NCBI GenBank assembly: GCA_964495705.1
Contig: CAZBWS010000048.1
Span: forward strand, 1 to 19,569
Origin: CAZBWS01 sp964495705
Lineage (GTDB): Bacteria; Pseudomonadota; Gammaproteobacteria; HTCC5015
DNA length: 19,569 bases
Direction: 5' to 3'
The notes under the pieces are model-generated. The model saw nothing but the letters and a program-made list of their open reading frames with translations. It was not told the origin of the DNA and searched no databases. The position numbers and the translations under genes were made by a program. Below are positions 8,059-15,165 of the stretch, one piece after another. The number at the start of each line of letters is the position of its first letter. The stretch's first letter is position 1.

Positions 8059-8835
8059 TTAATTAATACTCTGTCTTATTTTCACCTTCCAATTGTTTAA
8101 CTCAAACTTGTTGTCATCCTTGGGCAGCTCGTTGGAACACAAAGTCATATAGCCGTGTTCATATTCATTCAGTAAAGCGCCGTCAATAGGCATACCCTCC
8201 TGCTCATACACACTCATTCGATCTTGACGAAGACACTCTTGAGGAAACTCAGAGATTTTTTCTGCAAGGGCAAGTGCGCTATTTAAGGCTTCGCCTTGGC
8301 CTACAACCTGGGTAACGAGACCCATACTTAAGGCCTCTTGGGCTTCCACCGCTCTTCCGCTAAGGATCATGTCCATTGCTCTGCCTGTGCCAACTAAGCG
8401 TGGCAGGCGAACTGTGCCACCGTCTACAAGGGGGATGCCTAGCTTGCGACAGAATACACCTAATTGGGTATTTTCTTCGGCAATGCGTAGGTCACACCAA
8501 ATTGCCAGCTCTAAGCCCCCAGCTACAGCATAGCCTGAGAGAGCGCCAATGACGGGCTTGTTGAGCTGAAGACGCGTAGGGCCCATGGGAGAATCTCCGT
8601 CAGGGCGTACACGATTGGCGGGAATGCCATTGCTGAGGGCTTTTAAGTCAGCCCCTGCACAAAAGTTATCGCCGACGCCATAGAGAATGGCGACATCGGA
8701 ATACTCGTCAGTTTCAAAAGCTTGGAAGGCGTTGCTAAGTAGCTCTGCGGTTTCGCGGTCCACCGCATTGCGGGATTCGGGCCGATTAATACCAATTAAC
8801 GTAATCCGCCCTTGTTTGGAAACAATTACTTTCAT
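8059..8835 (-). CDS. Crotonase-fold protein (enoyl-CoA hydratase/isomerase family)
   Basis: Cytoplasmic acyl-CoA enzyme of 258 residues; the exact reaction is unknown. The fold is clear from NRPESRNAVD near the N terminus, the oxyanion-hole segment FCAGADLK (58-65) and the second one AVAGGLELA (103-111). Aligning LGVFCRKLGIPLVDGGTVRL to classical enoyl-CoA hydratase places C129 where the first catalytic glutamate should be, and D155 (GRAMDM) at the second. D138 in the DGG turn is the nearest acidic candidate. This pattern belongs to a known but poorly characterised crotonase subgroup, so a simple beta-oxidation hydratase is not a safe assignment. It is the last gene of the run starting at etfD, which fits an acyl-CoA role. 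Confidence 0.87.
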   Translation of the reverse strand: MKVIVSKQGRITLIGINRPESRNAVDRETAELLSNAFQAFETDEYSDVAILYGVGDNFCAGADLKALSNGIPANRVRPDGDSPMGPTRLQLNKPVIGALSGYAVAGGLELAIWCDLRIAEENTQLGVFCRKLGIPLVDGGTVRLPRLVGTGRAMDMILSGRAVEAQEALSMGLVTQVVGQGEALNSALALAEKISEFPQECLRQDRMSVYEQEGMPIDGALLNEYEHGYMTLCSNELPKDDNKFELNNWKVKIRQSIN

Positions 8836-8905
8836 AGTAGCTCTTAATTATTGTTGTTATAGACCCAGTGTAGACCAGCTTCATCAATTAGCCAGTCGGT
8901 GTGGG

Positions 8906-9181
8906 TTAGACTGGCACATACTCGACTAAATGACCTACCTTGATGACTAGGGCATAGCATTCCTTATGTTGTAAAAAGCCACCCACCTGTACACCGTCAG
9001 GGTTCTCAATTAGCTGGACAATAGCGGAGTAGGGAAAGTGATGCAGGCAGGAACCTTGCCTTCCCATGATAGAGAAGTATTCTTCGTGAACTGACGTCAA
9101 AGTGGCTTTTTCAAGGTTAAAGGCCTTGCTGAGGTTGATGCCGACTTCCGCGCTTTGGTATTTTTCTAGAATACTTTTCAT
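8906..9181 (-). CDS. Hypothetical small protein (91 residues)
   Basis: No family recognised. It is a soluble-looking protein with no signal peptide or membrane segment. It begins MKSILEKYQSAEVGINL; the C-terminal half is rich in hydrophobic strand-like runs (FPYSAIVQLIE, CYALVIKVGHLVEYVPV) and it carries two cysteines. I chose the ATG at 9181 because its codon context is better. An in-frame GTG at 9205 would add eight residues and has no ribosome binding site. It lies between the DUF924 gene (79 bp away) and the crotonase gene (70 bp away), all on the minus strand, so it is probably part of the etfD transcript. Its length, composition and conserved position between two real genes argue that it is expressed, but this is not certain. 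Confidence 0.65.
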   Translation of the reverse strand: MKSILEKYQSAEVGINLSKAFNLEKATLTSVHEEYFSIMGRQGSCLHHFPYSAIVQLIENPDGVQVGGFLQHKECYALVIKVGHLVEYVPV

Positions 9182-9260
9182 ATTGAGGTATCCGCTGCTT
9201 TTCACTATACATAGCAGATGTGGAGGGGAATGCTGAGAATTATTGAGTGTTTAGCGGGGC

Positions 9261-9857
9261 TCACTGCCCATACCGATTAGCTGTCTCTAAATACGCTAGC
9301 TCTCTTTGACTAGACTCCCGCTCCAATACCTTATTTCGATGGGGGAATCGCCCAAATTTAGCAATCACATCCCGATGATCACGAGCATAAGTCAAACAAG
9401 ATTCAAGGGCAGGGCGAGAGGCTTCAGGGGCATCAGCAATCAATCCTGCCATCTTTTCCACACACAGTTCTTGCAGTGCTAAATTTTCCGCATGTTCCAA
9501 AGGCATATAGAAAAAGCTGCGAACGATACCGTCTAGTTCTGTGTCGTGGCCTAATATTATGCCTTCTTGCACTAGTGTCTGCGCTTTCAGGTCAAAGCTA
9601 AAAGCTTGGGCAGACTTACGGAATATATTGCGACTAAACTGATCAAATAAAATGATCAGTGCTAGACGTCCTCGTGCGGTTTCCTTCCATTGGCCCAGCT
9701 TGCCAGTATCGGCTTTTTTCAGCCTATCCGCATAGCGTTCGGTAATTTCTTTATCAGTAGCAGGGCTACTGCCATACCAAAGTTGGCCACGGTTCTCGAT
9801 GGTAAGCCCGTCTTTTACTTCTCCAAACCAGTAATCTAGTATTTCTTCATAATCCAT
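9261..9857 (-). CDS. DUF924 family protein
   Basis: Conserved bacterial protein of unknown function, 198 residues, expected in the cytoplasm and mostly helical (TPR-like fold). Family hallmarks are visible: an N-terminal ILDYWFGEV, RGRLALIILFDQFSRNIFR in the first third with DQFSRNIFR as the core signature, the FFYMPLEHAEN segment near the middle, and RDHRDVIAKFGRFPHRN toward the C terminus. It starts 8 bp after the etfD stop with no strong ribosome binding site, which suggests coupling to etfD translation. DUF924 genes occur in many contexts, so the link with ETF need not be functional. Confidence 0.9.
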   Translation of the reverse strand: MDYEEILDYWFGEVKDGLTIENRGQLWYGSSPATDKEITERYADRLKKADTGKLGQWKETARGRLALIILFDQFSRNIFRKSAQAFSFDLKAQTLVQEGIILGHDTELDGIVRSFFYMPLEHAENLALQELCVEKMAGLIADAPEASRPALESCLTYARDHRDVIAKFGRFPHRNKVLERESSQRELAYLETANRYGQ

Positions 9858-9865
9858 AGTGTGAT

Positions 9866-11512
9866 CTACATATTCGGGTAACTAGGGCCACCCGCACCCT
9901 CTGGTGCGACCCAGGTAATATTCTGAGCAGGATCTTTGATATCACAGGTCTTACAATGCACACAGTTGGCGGCGTTGATCTGGAATTTTTTTTGCCCTTC
10001 CTCATCTTCAAGTACTTCGTAGACCCCCGCAGGGCAATAGCGCTGGGCGGGCTCGGCGTAGCGTGGCAGGTTCTCGTTCAGTGGGGTATCTGCATTCGCT
10101 AGCTTAAGATGGCAGGGCTGGTCTTCCTCGTGCAGAGTGTTGGAGATAAACACGGAGGAGAGTTTGTTAAAGCTGATTTCACCGTCGGGTTTGGGGTAGC
10201 TGATCTGTTTGCAGTCTTTTGCTAAAGACATTTTATGATCGGGTTCTGAGTCAGTTAGGGTTAACGGCAGCTTGCCTTTGAATAGTACTTGGTCGACAAA
10301 GGTAAAGGCGCCGCCCAAGGCGTTGCCGTATTTATGCATGGCTGGGCCGACGTTACGCGCTTCGCTAAGCTCTTGGTAAACCCAGGATTGTTCAAATTTA
10401 TTTTGCATTTCTATTAGCTCTTCAGCGCCTTTTGAGCCTTTATTTAACGCTTCAAAAATAGTTTCAGCGGCTAACATACCGGTCTTCATAGCAGTGTGAC
10501 TGCCCTTGATTTTGGCGTTATTCATAAAACCCGCGTCGCAGCCACTGATTAAACCCCCAGGAAAACTGAGCTTGGGTACGGCTTGCAGTCCGCCTTTATT
10601 GATTGCGCGTGCGCCATAGGCTATTCGCTTGCCACCTTTGAGGTATTTCTCAATCTCAGGGTGATGCTTCCAGCGCTGCATTTCATCAAAGGGGCTAAGG
10701 TAAGGGTTTTTATAATTTAAGTCTGTGATCAAACCCAAGGAAACCTGGTTGTCTTCGATGTGGTAGAGAAAGCCGCCTCCAGTAGCGTCGTTTTCACTTA
10801 ATGGCCAGCCCATAGTGTGAATGACCTTGCCCTGTTCATGCAATGCAGGGTCAATTTCCCATAGCTCTTTGATGCCCAGGGCAAAGTGTTGCGTGCCTTT
10901 ATCTAAATCAAAGTGTTGGAGGAGTTGTTTGCCGAGCTGGCCACGACAGCCTTCTGCGAATAGGGTGTATTTGCCGAGTAACTCATAGCCTGCTTCGAAG
11001 CTACCTTTTTGCTCACCGTTTTTGTCTAGCCCCATATCTCCCGTGGCGACACCGCGCACTGCTCCACCTTCATCATAGAGTATTTCATTGGCAGCGAAGC
11101 CAGGCAGTACTTCTACCCCCAGTGCTTCTGCTTGTTCAGCCAGCCAGCGGCACAGGTTGCCTAAACTGATAATGTAGTTGCCCTCGTTATGCAAGGCTTT
11201 GGGGGCAAGGGCGTTGGGTACGCTATTGGCTTGGTGTTTGTTGCGTAGATAAAAAATTTCATCTTTGCTTACAGGGCTATTCAGGGGCGCACTACGTTCT
11301 TGCCAGTCTGGGAATAGCTCGTTAAGTGCACGTGGTTCAAACACCGCGCCAGAGAGTATATGGGCGCCCACTTCGGAGCCTTTCTCTACTACGCACACGC
11401 TAAACTCTTTGCTTTGGTTTTGAGCGAGCTTGGCAAATTGACAGGCAGCCGACAGCCCGGATGGGCCTGCGCCAATAATAACTAAGTCAAATTCCATGGA
11501 TTCGCGTTGCAT
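9866..11512 (-). CDS. etfD: Electron transfer flavoprotein-ubiquinone oxidoreductase
   Basis: Membrane-associated FAD/4Fe-4S enzyme that passes electrons from reduced ETF to ubiquinone, linking acyl-CoA and amino-acid dehydrogenases to respiration. The 548 residues match the family length. An N-terminal Rossmann FAD motif GAGPSG lies at 14-19, the middle part carries GCDAGFMNNAKIKGSHTA (FAD-domain signature), and the C-terminal ferredoxin-like domain supplies C493, C517, C520 and C523 (YCPAGVYE and NCVHCKTCDIKDP) for the cluster. The ATG at 11512 has GGAGAA seven bases upstream; an internal ATG at 11497 is less likely. It is divergent from etfBA and heads a four-gene minus-strand run. The symbol etfD is used in bacteria; etf-QO and fixC-like are synonyms. 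Confidence 0.97.
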   Translation of the reverse strand: MQRESMEFDLVIIGAGPSGLSAACQFAKLAQNQSKEFSVCVVEKGSEVGAHILSGAVFEPRALNELFPDWQERSAPLNSPVSKDEIFYLRNKHQANSVPNALAPKALHNEGNYIISLGNLCRWLAEQAEALGVEVLPGFAANEILYDEGGAVRGVATGDMGLDKNGEQKGSFEAGYELLGKYTLFAEGCRGQLGKQLLQHFDLDKGTQHFALGIKELWEIDPALHEQGKVIHTMGWPLSENDATGGGFLYHIEDNQVSLGLITDLNYKNPYLSPFDEMQRWKHHPEIEKYLKGGKRIAYGARAINKGGLQAVPKLSFPGGLISGCDAGFMNNAKIKGSHTAMKTGMLAAETIFEALNKGSKGAEELIEMQNKFEQSWVYQELSEARNVGPAMHKYGNALGGAFTFVDQVLFKGKLPLTLTDSEPDHKMSLAKDCKQISYPKPDGEISFNKLSSVFISNTLHEEDQPCHLKLANADTPLNENLPRYAEPAQRYCPAGVYEVLEDEEGQKKFQINAANCVHCKTCDIKDPAQNITWVAPEGAGGPSYPNM

Positions 11513-11539
11513 GGGGTTTCTCCAGTATTTGTCACTTCA

Positions 11540-11570
11540 ACTCTAACTAACAGGTTGACGTTAACGTCAA
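11540..11570 (-). promoter_or_regulatory. Predicted etfD promoter with a 19-bp spacer
   Basis: On the minus strand TTGACG (11570-11565) is separated by 19 bp from TAGAGT (11545-11540), with a start near 11533 and a leader of about 20 nt that ends in a good ribosome binding site. The extended spacer is characteristic of promoters activated by MerR-family proteins. The -35 box is one arm of the palindrome at 11555-11570. Confidence 0.45.
11555..11570. promoter_or_regulatory. Perfect 16-bp palindrome, likely LiuR-type operator
   Basis: TTGACGTTAACGTCAA is identical on both strands. It resembles, from memory, the binding motif described for LiuR, a MerR-family regulator of branched-chain amino-acid and acyl-CoA catabolism whose predicted regulons include etfBA and etfD. 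It lies between etfD and etfB, and its two halves serve as TTGACG -35 boxes for promoters in both directions. The palindrome is directly seen; the regulator is inferred. Confidence 0.6.
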
Positions 11571-11586
11571 GTGCTGCCAGCATAAG
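11555..11586 (+). promoter_or_regulatory. Possible etfBA promoter with a 20-bp spacer
   Basis: TTGACG (11555-11560) and CATAAG (11581-11586) are 20 bp apart, giving a start near 11593 and a leader of about 105 nt before etfB. The -10 match is 4 of 6. An alternative pair, TTGCTA at 11654 with TATGAA at 11677, has a 17-bp spacer but would leave only about 10 nt of leader. Confidence 0.3.
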
Positions 11587-11698
11587 CGCAACTTTGCTGC
11601 GATGCAATATGGGTTTTTTATTTGCTTGTCTTGGTTAATCATAGTGGTGTGTATTGCTACTAAGGTTGCTGTGGCATATGAATATAGGTTGAAAAAGC

Positions 11699-12451
11699 AT
11701 GAAAATTTTAGTCCCCGTGAAGCGGGTTATTGATTACAACGTTAAGGTGCGAGTGAATTCTGAGCATACTGGCGTTGAAATGAAAAACGTAAAAATGTCG
11801 ATCAACCCTTTTTGTGAAATAGCAGTCGAAGAGGCTGTACGTTTAAAAGAAGCAGGTATAGCCACAGAGGTCATCGTTGTTACGGTGGGCGGTGAAGTGT
11901 CTCAGGAACAATTGCGTTCGGCGATGGCGCTGGGGGCTGATCGCGGGATTTTGATACAGACGAAACACGATGCTGAACCATTGGGTATTGCCAAAGCATT
12001 AAAGGTAGTGGTTGAGAAAGAACAACCTGAACTGGTGATTTTGGGTAAGCAGTCTATTGATGGAGAAAATAACCAAGTGGGGCAGATGCTGGCCGCACTA
12101 TTAGGTTGGCCCCAGGGTACTTTTGCTTCTAATGTCGATATTGCTGATGCTAGAGCGCAAGTCACTCGTGAAGTAGATGGAGGCTTGCGTAAAGTCTCGT
12201 TGTTACTCCCCGCTGTTGTGACAACGGACTTACGTTTAAATGAGCCGCGCTATGCCAAGTTACCTAATATTATGAAAGCCAAAAAAAAGCCCTTGGATAT
12301 TTTCTCCGAAGTAGACTTGGGGGTGGATTTAACACCTCGGGTGAAGACGCTAAAAGTTGTTCCTCCTACTGAGCGCAGCGCTGGCATTAAAGTGAGCTCA
12401 GTTGCTGAATTAGTCGATAAATTAAAGAATGAAGCGAAGGTGATCGCATGA
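11699..12451 (+). CDS. etfB: Electron transfer flavoprotein, beta subunit
   Basis: Small subunit of the ETF heterodimer, which accepts electrons from acyl-CoA dehydrogenases and related enzymes and carries them to EtfD. The 250 residues are typical in length. The start MKILVPVKRVIDYNVKVRV, the INPFCEIAVEEAVRLKE segment, the nucleotide-binding core (VILGKQSIDGENNQVGQMLA) and the family signature running from REVDGGLRKVS to LRLNEPRYAKLPNIMKAKKK are all present. The start codon at 11699 lies close after a purine-rich AGGTTGAAAAAG. It overlaps etfA by four bases (ATGA), the usual coupling of the two subunits. Confidence 0.97.
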   Translation: MKILVPVKRVIDYNVKVRVNSEHTGVEMKNVKMSINPFCEIAVEEAVRLKEAGIATEVIVVTVGGEVSQEQLRSAMALGADRGILIQTKHDAEPLGIAKALKVVVEKEQPELVILGKQSIDGENNQVGQMLAALLGWPQGTFASNVDIADARAQVTREVDGGLRKVSLLLPAVVTTDLRLNEPRYAKLPNIMKAKKKPLDIFSEVDLGVDLTPRVKTLKVVPPTERSAGIKVSSVAELVDKLKNEAKVIA

Positions 12452-13374
12452 ATATTTTAGTATTGGCAGAACACCATAAGGGGCGCTTAAGTCAGGCAAC
12501 ACTGTGTGCGGTGACGGCGGCTAAACAATTGGGTGAAGTTACTCTCTTAGTGGCTGGCCAGGGCGTAGATGGTATCGCCGTCCAAGCTGCGGCTGTTGAT
12601 GGCGTGAGTGCTGTATTGCAGGCAGATAACGCCGCCTATGCGGATATGCTGCCAGAGAACCTATCCGCATTGTTGGTTGATATAGGTCGAGAATATACTC
12701 ACATACTGGCTGCAGCGACAACAACCGGTAAAGATGTAATGCCACGAGTCGCTGCCTTGTTAGATAGTGCGCAAATATCTGATGTGATTGCAATAGAGAG
12801 TGCAGATACCTTTGTTCGTCCCATCTATGCGGGTAATGCCATTGCAACAGAGCAAAGCGATGATGCGATTAAAGTATTAACGATACGCTCTACGGGGTTT
12901 GACGCTGCTGCTGTCGAGGGTGGTAGTGCGGCGATTAATATCTTAGACAACGTTCACGACTTAGGTGTTTCTAATTTTGTCAAAGATGAAGTCGCTGAGT
13001 CTGCGCGCCCAGAATTGACAGCCGCGAGTGTGATTATCTCCGGTGGTAGGGCAATGAAGAACGGCGAGAATTTTAAATTGCTCAACGGCATCGCTGATAA
13101 GCTAGGCGCAGCTATTGGGGCTTCCCGTGCAGCGGTTGATGAGGGTTTTGTGCCAAACGATTGGCAGGTCGGCCAAACGGGTAAAATCGTTGCGCCTGAT
13201 TTGTATATTGCCTGCGGCATTTCTGGGGCCATTCAACATATCGCTGGTATCAAAGACAGCAAAGTTATCGTCGCTATTAATACAGACCCCGACGCTCCTA
13301 TCTTTGAAGTGGCGGATTATGGTTTAGTGGCGGATTTGTTTGAAGCAGTGCCTGAGCTAGAGGCTGCTTTGTAA
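12448..13374 (+). CDS. etfA: Electron transfer flavoprotein, alpha subunit
   Basis: Large, FAD-holding subunit of ETF. The 308 residues start MNILVLAEHHKGRLSQATL (alpha-subunit domain I). They end in the FAD-binding domain with ISGGRAMKNGENF, QVGQTGKIVAPDLYIACGISGAIQH and AINTDPDAPIFEVADYGLVADLFEAVPEL, all diagnostic. It is translationally coupled to etfB. With etfD across the divergent promoter region it completes the ETF-to-quinone pathway. Nothing is missing or truncated. Confidence 0.97.
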   Translation: MNILVLAEHHKGRLSQATLCAVTAAKQLGEVTLLVAGQGVDGIAVQAAAVDGVSAVLQADNAAYADMLPENLSALLVDIGREYTHILAAATTTGKDVMPRVAALLDSAQISDVIAIESADTFVRPIYAGNAIATEQSDDAIKVLTIRSTGFDAAAVEGGSAAINILDNVHDLGVSNFVKDEVAESARPELTAASVIISGGRAMKNGENFKLLNGIADKLGAAIGASRAAVDEGFVPNDWQVGQTGKIVAPDLYIACGISGAIQHIAGIKDSKVIVAINTDPDAPIFEVADYGLVADLFEAVPELEAAL

Positions 13375-13382
13375 TTCTGTCT

Positions 13383-13419
13383 GGCATATACTTTAGAGAG
13401 TAGTGTGGGGCTATATGCC
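13383..13419 (+). terminator. Weak inverted repeat after etfA
   Basis: GGCATATA (13383-13390) and TATATGCC (13412-13419) form a perfect 8-bp stem around a 21-nt loop just downstream of etfA. The loop is long, the stem A/T-rich and there is no T-tract, so it is at best a partial terminator or an mRNA-stability element between etfA and the exported pair. Confidence 0.25.
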
Positions 13420-13468
13420 TCGCTGTATGTTTAACTAAGAAAAGTATAGTAGAGAAAATTCGTTACAG

Positions 13469-14233
13469 ATGTTGAGATCCCTGTTTATCATTATTGCTTT
13501 AATGTTTCCTCTCTCGGTATTCGCTGCCGCTCAGGAAGAGCAAGTAATGCGAGTGCAAGAACAGCTTAATCAACTGCAACTGGATATGGATAAATTTCAA
13601 GTCACACGTATTATTGGTGACCCCCAAACGAAGTTGAAAAGAGGCTTAAGTTCGCGCTGGGATTACCAGTTTGGGGCTAATAGCTTAACCGTGTGGTTTG
13701 GTGCATACGGCTTACGTAACGCCCATGGTGATGCTTTTACAACTTCTCACCTAGTGGCTCCCCCCGAAGGTTATGTAGCCCCTGTCGCCTATGATGTTGC
13801 AACGGACCCTAATCGCCACGTTGAGGTCACTACTCCAGAGGCGCAGGCGATCTCTGAAGATGACAGCATTTTCACCCCGATTTTGCCAGAGCAGGATATT
13901 TTAAACGCCTTAGAACAATGGCGTCTTGCTCGCGAGAGTCGTGACGTACACCGTTATGCGTTGAACTATTCACCTAAATACACGTCGAAAAAGCGTCTGA
14001 ATCACCAACAATGGTTGGACGAGGTGGGAAAAAGTATGTCAAAAGCGCGCTTTATAAAAATGACCATTAGTCATGTTGAGGCAGAGTTTGTACATAGTCG
14101 CAAAGTACTGTTATCTTTTGTACAAAGGTATCAGTCAAATCGCTATAGCGACAAGGTTAAGAAACAGTTACAGTATGAATATATTGCTAGTAAGTGGCTT
14201 ATAACAAAAGAAACAACCTTGGCTAAGCTATAA
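13469..14233 (+). CDS. Exported protein with Cds6-like (NTF2-fold) C-terminal domain
   Basis: Function unknown; expected in the periplasm. A Sec signal peptide (MLRSLFIIIALMFPLSVFA, cleavage near residue 19) is followed by a short Q/E-rich helix and a region containing VTRIIGDP, WDYQF and SLTVWFGAYGL, which is loosely like BamE/SmpA-type small domains. The C-terminal part (about 145-250) starts ILNALEQWRLARESRDVHRY and ends KWLITKETT. Its pattern of a helix with W and D followed by Y-x-Y and a beta-rich stretch resembles the NTF2-like domain found at the end of Cds6-type L,D-transpeptidase proteins. No transpeptidase catalytic domain is present. The ATG lacks a strong ribosome binding site. 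It is 94 bp after etfA and 24 bp before the PhnD-like gene. Confidence 0.75.
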   Translation: MLRSLFIIIALMFPLSVFAAAQEEQVMRVQEQLNQLQLDMDKFQVTRIIGDPQTKLKRGLSSRWDYQFGANSLTVWFGAYGLRNAHGDAFTTSHLVAPPEGYVAPVAYDVATDPNRHVEVTTPEAQAISEDDSIFTPILPEQDILNALEQWRLARESRDVHRYALNYSPKYTSKKRLNHQQWLDEVGKSMSKARFIKMTISHVEAEFVHSRKVLLSFVQRYQSNRYSDKVKKQLQYEYIASKWLITKETTLAKL

Positions 14234-14257
14234 CTTCATATAATTATAGGGGGATAT

Positions 14258-15100
14258 ATGGGAAGGAAAAAGAGACTCAAGTTCGCACAAAAAAGTTTAT
14301 TAGGTGCTATATGCCTAATTGCTCCGGTGCTAAGTCAGGCTGAGTTGACTCTGGCTGTTCAGCCAAATGCACCAAAAGCAAATGATCCCACTTTTTATCA
14401 AGATTTTGCCGATATATTGACAGAATTACTTGATGAAAAAGTGACTTATATGCCTGAAAGAAGTTGGAGTAAGTTCAGGAGAAGTTTAATGGCATATAAT
14501 TATGACATACTAATTGCTGAATCCCACCTAACTGCGCTGCTTACTTTGAATACGGGTAACGGTGGATTGGACTATAGTGTTTTAGCTGCTATTCCGGACC
14601 AAATTACCTATAAAGTAGTCACTAATTCAGATTCAGGCCTGACAGAGTTAAAAGACTTAAACGGTAAGTCTGTATGTACACCAATTTCCCCGGGTTTAGC
14701 TGCAGTAGCGTTTTTGAATCAATATAAAGACGACCCTGTAAACCCTCCTTTGGTTGTTGTAAGTAAGGGCGGTGTAGAACGCAGTTATCAGTCGATGATG
14801 AAAAAGCGTTGCGAGGCAATGGTGATGACTGGCCTAGAGTTTGAAAAGTTAAAAATAACGGCTGAAGACTTGGTGACTATTTACGAAACTAGGGTGTTCC
14901 CTGGCTGGGCATTGAACTTTAATCCGGCACAGCCTCATGAGAGAAGGCAGTTGATTACTGAGTTAATGGTTTCTATGCAAGCTCCAGCGGTGAAAAATTT
15001 GTATCAGTCTTTAAGCGCTCAGGCGGGTGGCTTTGTGGACAAAACTAAAGATGAATATACCGATTACAACATTCTTCCTGGTGTTGTCTGGGGCTGGTGA
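14258..15100 (+). CDS. PhnD-like periplasmic substrate-binding protein
   Basis: Probable periplasmic solute-binding or sensor protein of the phosphate/phosphonate-binding (PhnD/SsuA-like) superfamily; the ligand is unknown. A basic signal peptide (cleavage near A28, LSQA) is followed by ELTLAVQP, a first lobe with YNYDILIAESH in place of the usual hydrophobic-D-x-x substrate-path motif, and a second lobe with LKDLNGKSVCTPISPG and GGVERSYQSMMKKRCEAMVM. C140 and C185 could form a disulphide between these elements. There is no permease or ATPase gene beside it, so it may be an orphan binding protein or feed a signalling system elsewhere. It has a strong ribosome binding site (GGGGGA) and runs with the preceding exported protein. 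The strong terminator at 15112 ends the unit. Confidence 0.8.
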   Translation: MGRKKRLKFAQKSLLGAICLIAPVLSQAELTLAVQPNAPKANDPTFYQDFADILTELLDEKVTYMPERSWSKFRRSLMAYNYDILIAESHLTALLTLNTGNGGLDYSVLAAIPDQITYKVVTNSDSGLTELKDLNGKSVCTPISPGLAAVAFLNQYKDDPVNPPLVVVSKGGVERSYQSMMKKRCEAMVMTGLEFEKLKITAEDLVTIYETRVFPGWALNFNPAQPHERRQLITELMVSMQAPAVKNLYQSLSAQAGGFVDKTKDEYTDYNILPGVVWGW

Positions 15101-15111
15101 TACTTGCCAGA

Positions 15112-15156
15112 TAAACATAAAAAAAGCCCTTCTTGTAAGGGCTTTTTTTATGTTTA
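15112..15156. terminator. Strong bidirectional intrinsic terminator
   Basis: Two perfectly complementary 20-nt arms (15112-15131 and 15137-15156) surround a CTTGT loop. The core is GCCCTT/AAGGGC, flanked by seven A on the left and seven T on the right, so it works on both strands. It ends the PhnD-like gene on the plus strand and oxyR on the minus strand, 12 and 10 bp from their stops. Confidence 0.93.
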
Positions 15157-15165
15157 AAGGCTAGG

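Noticed and set aside
8059..8835. Naming the crotonase as FadB-like or PaaG-like enoyl-CoA hydratase
   Set aside because: The catalytic glutamate positions are not conserved, so a specific name would overstate the evidence.
12539..12847. Minus-strand 102-codon frame inside etfA
   Set aside because: It lies entirely within the certain etfA coding region and has a histidine/glutamine-rich composition typical of antisense reading.
15112..15156. Long perfect inverted repeat as a transposon end or attachment site
   Set aside because: The GC-core flanked by A and T runs, the 5-nt loop and the position between two convergent gene ends are those of a bidirectional terminator; there is no transposase or target duplication.
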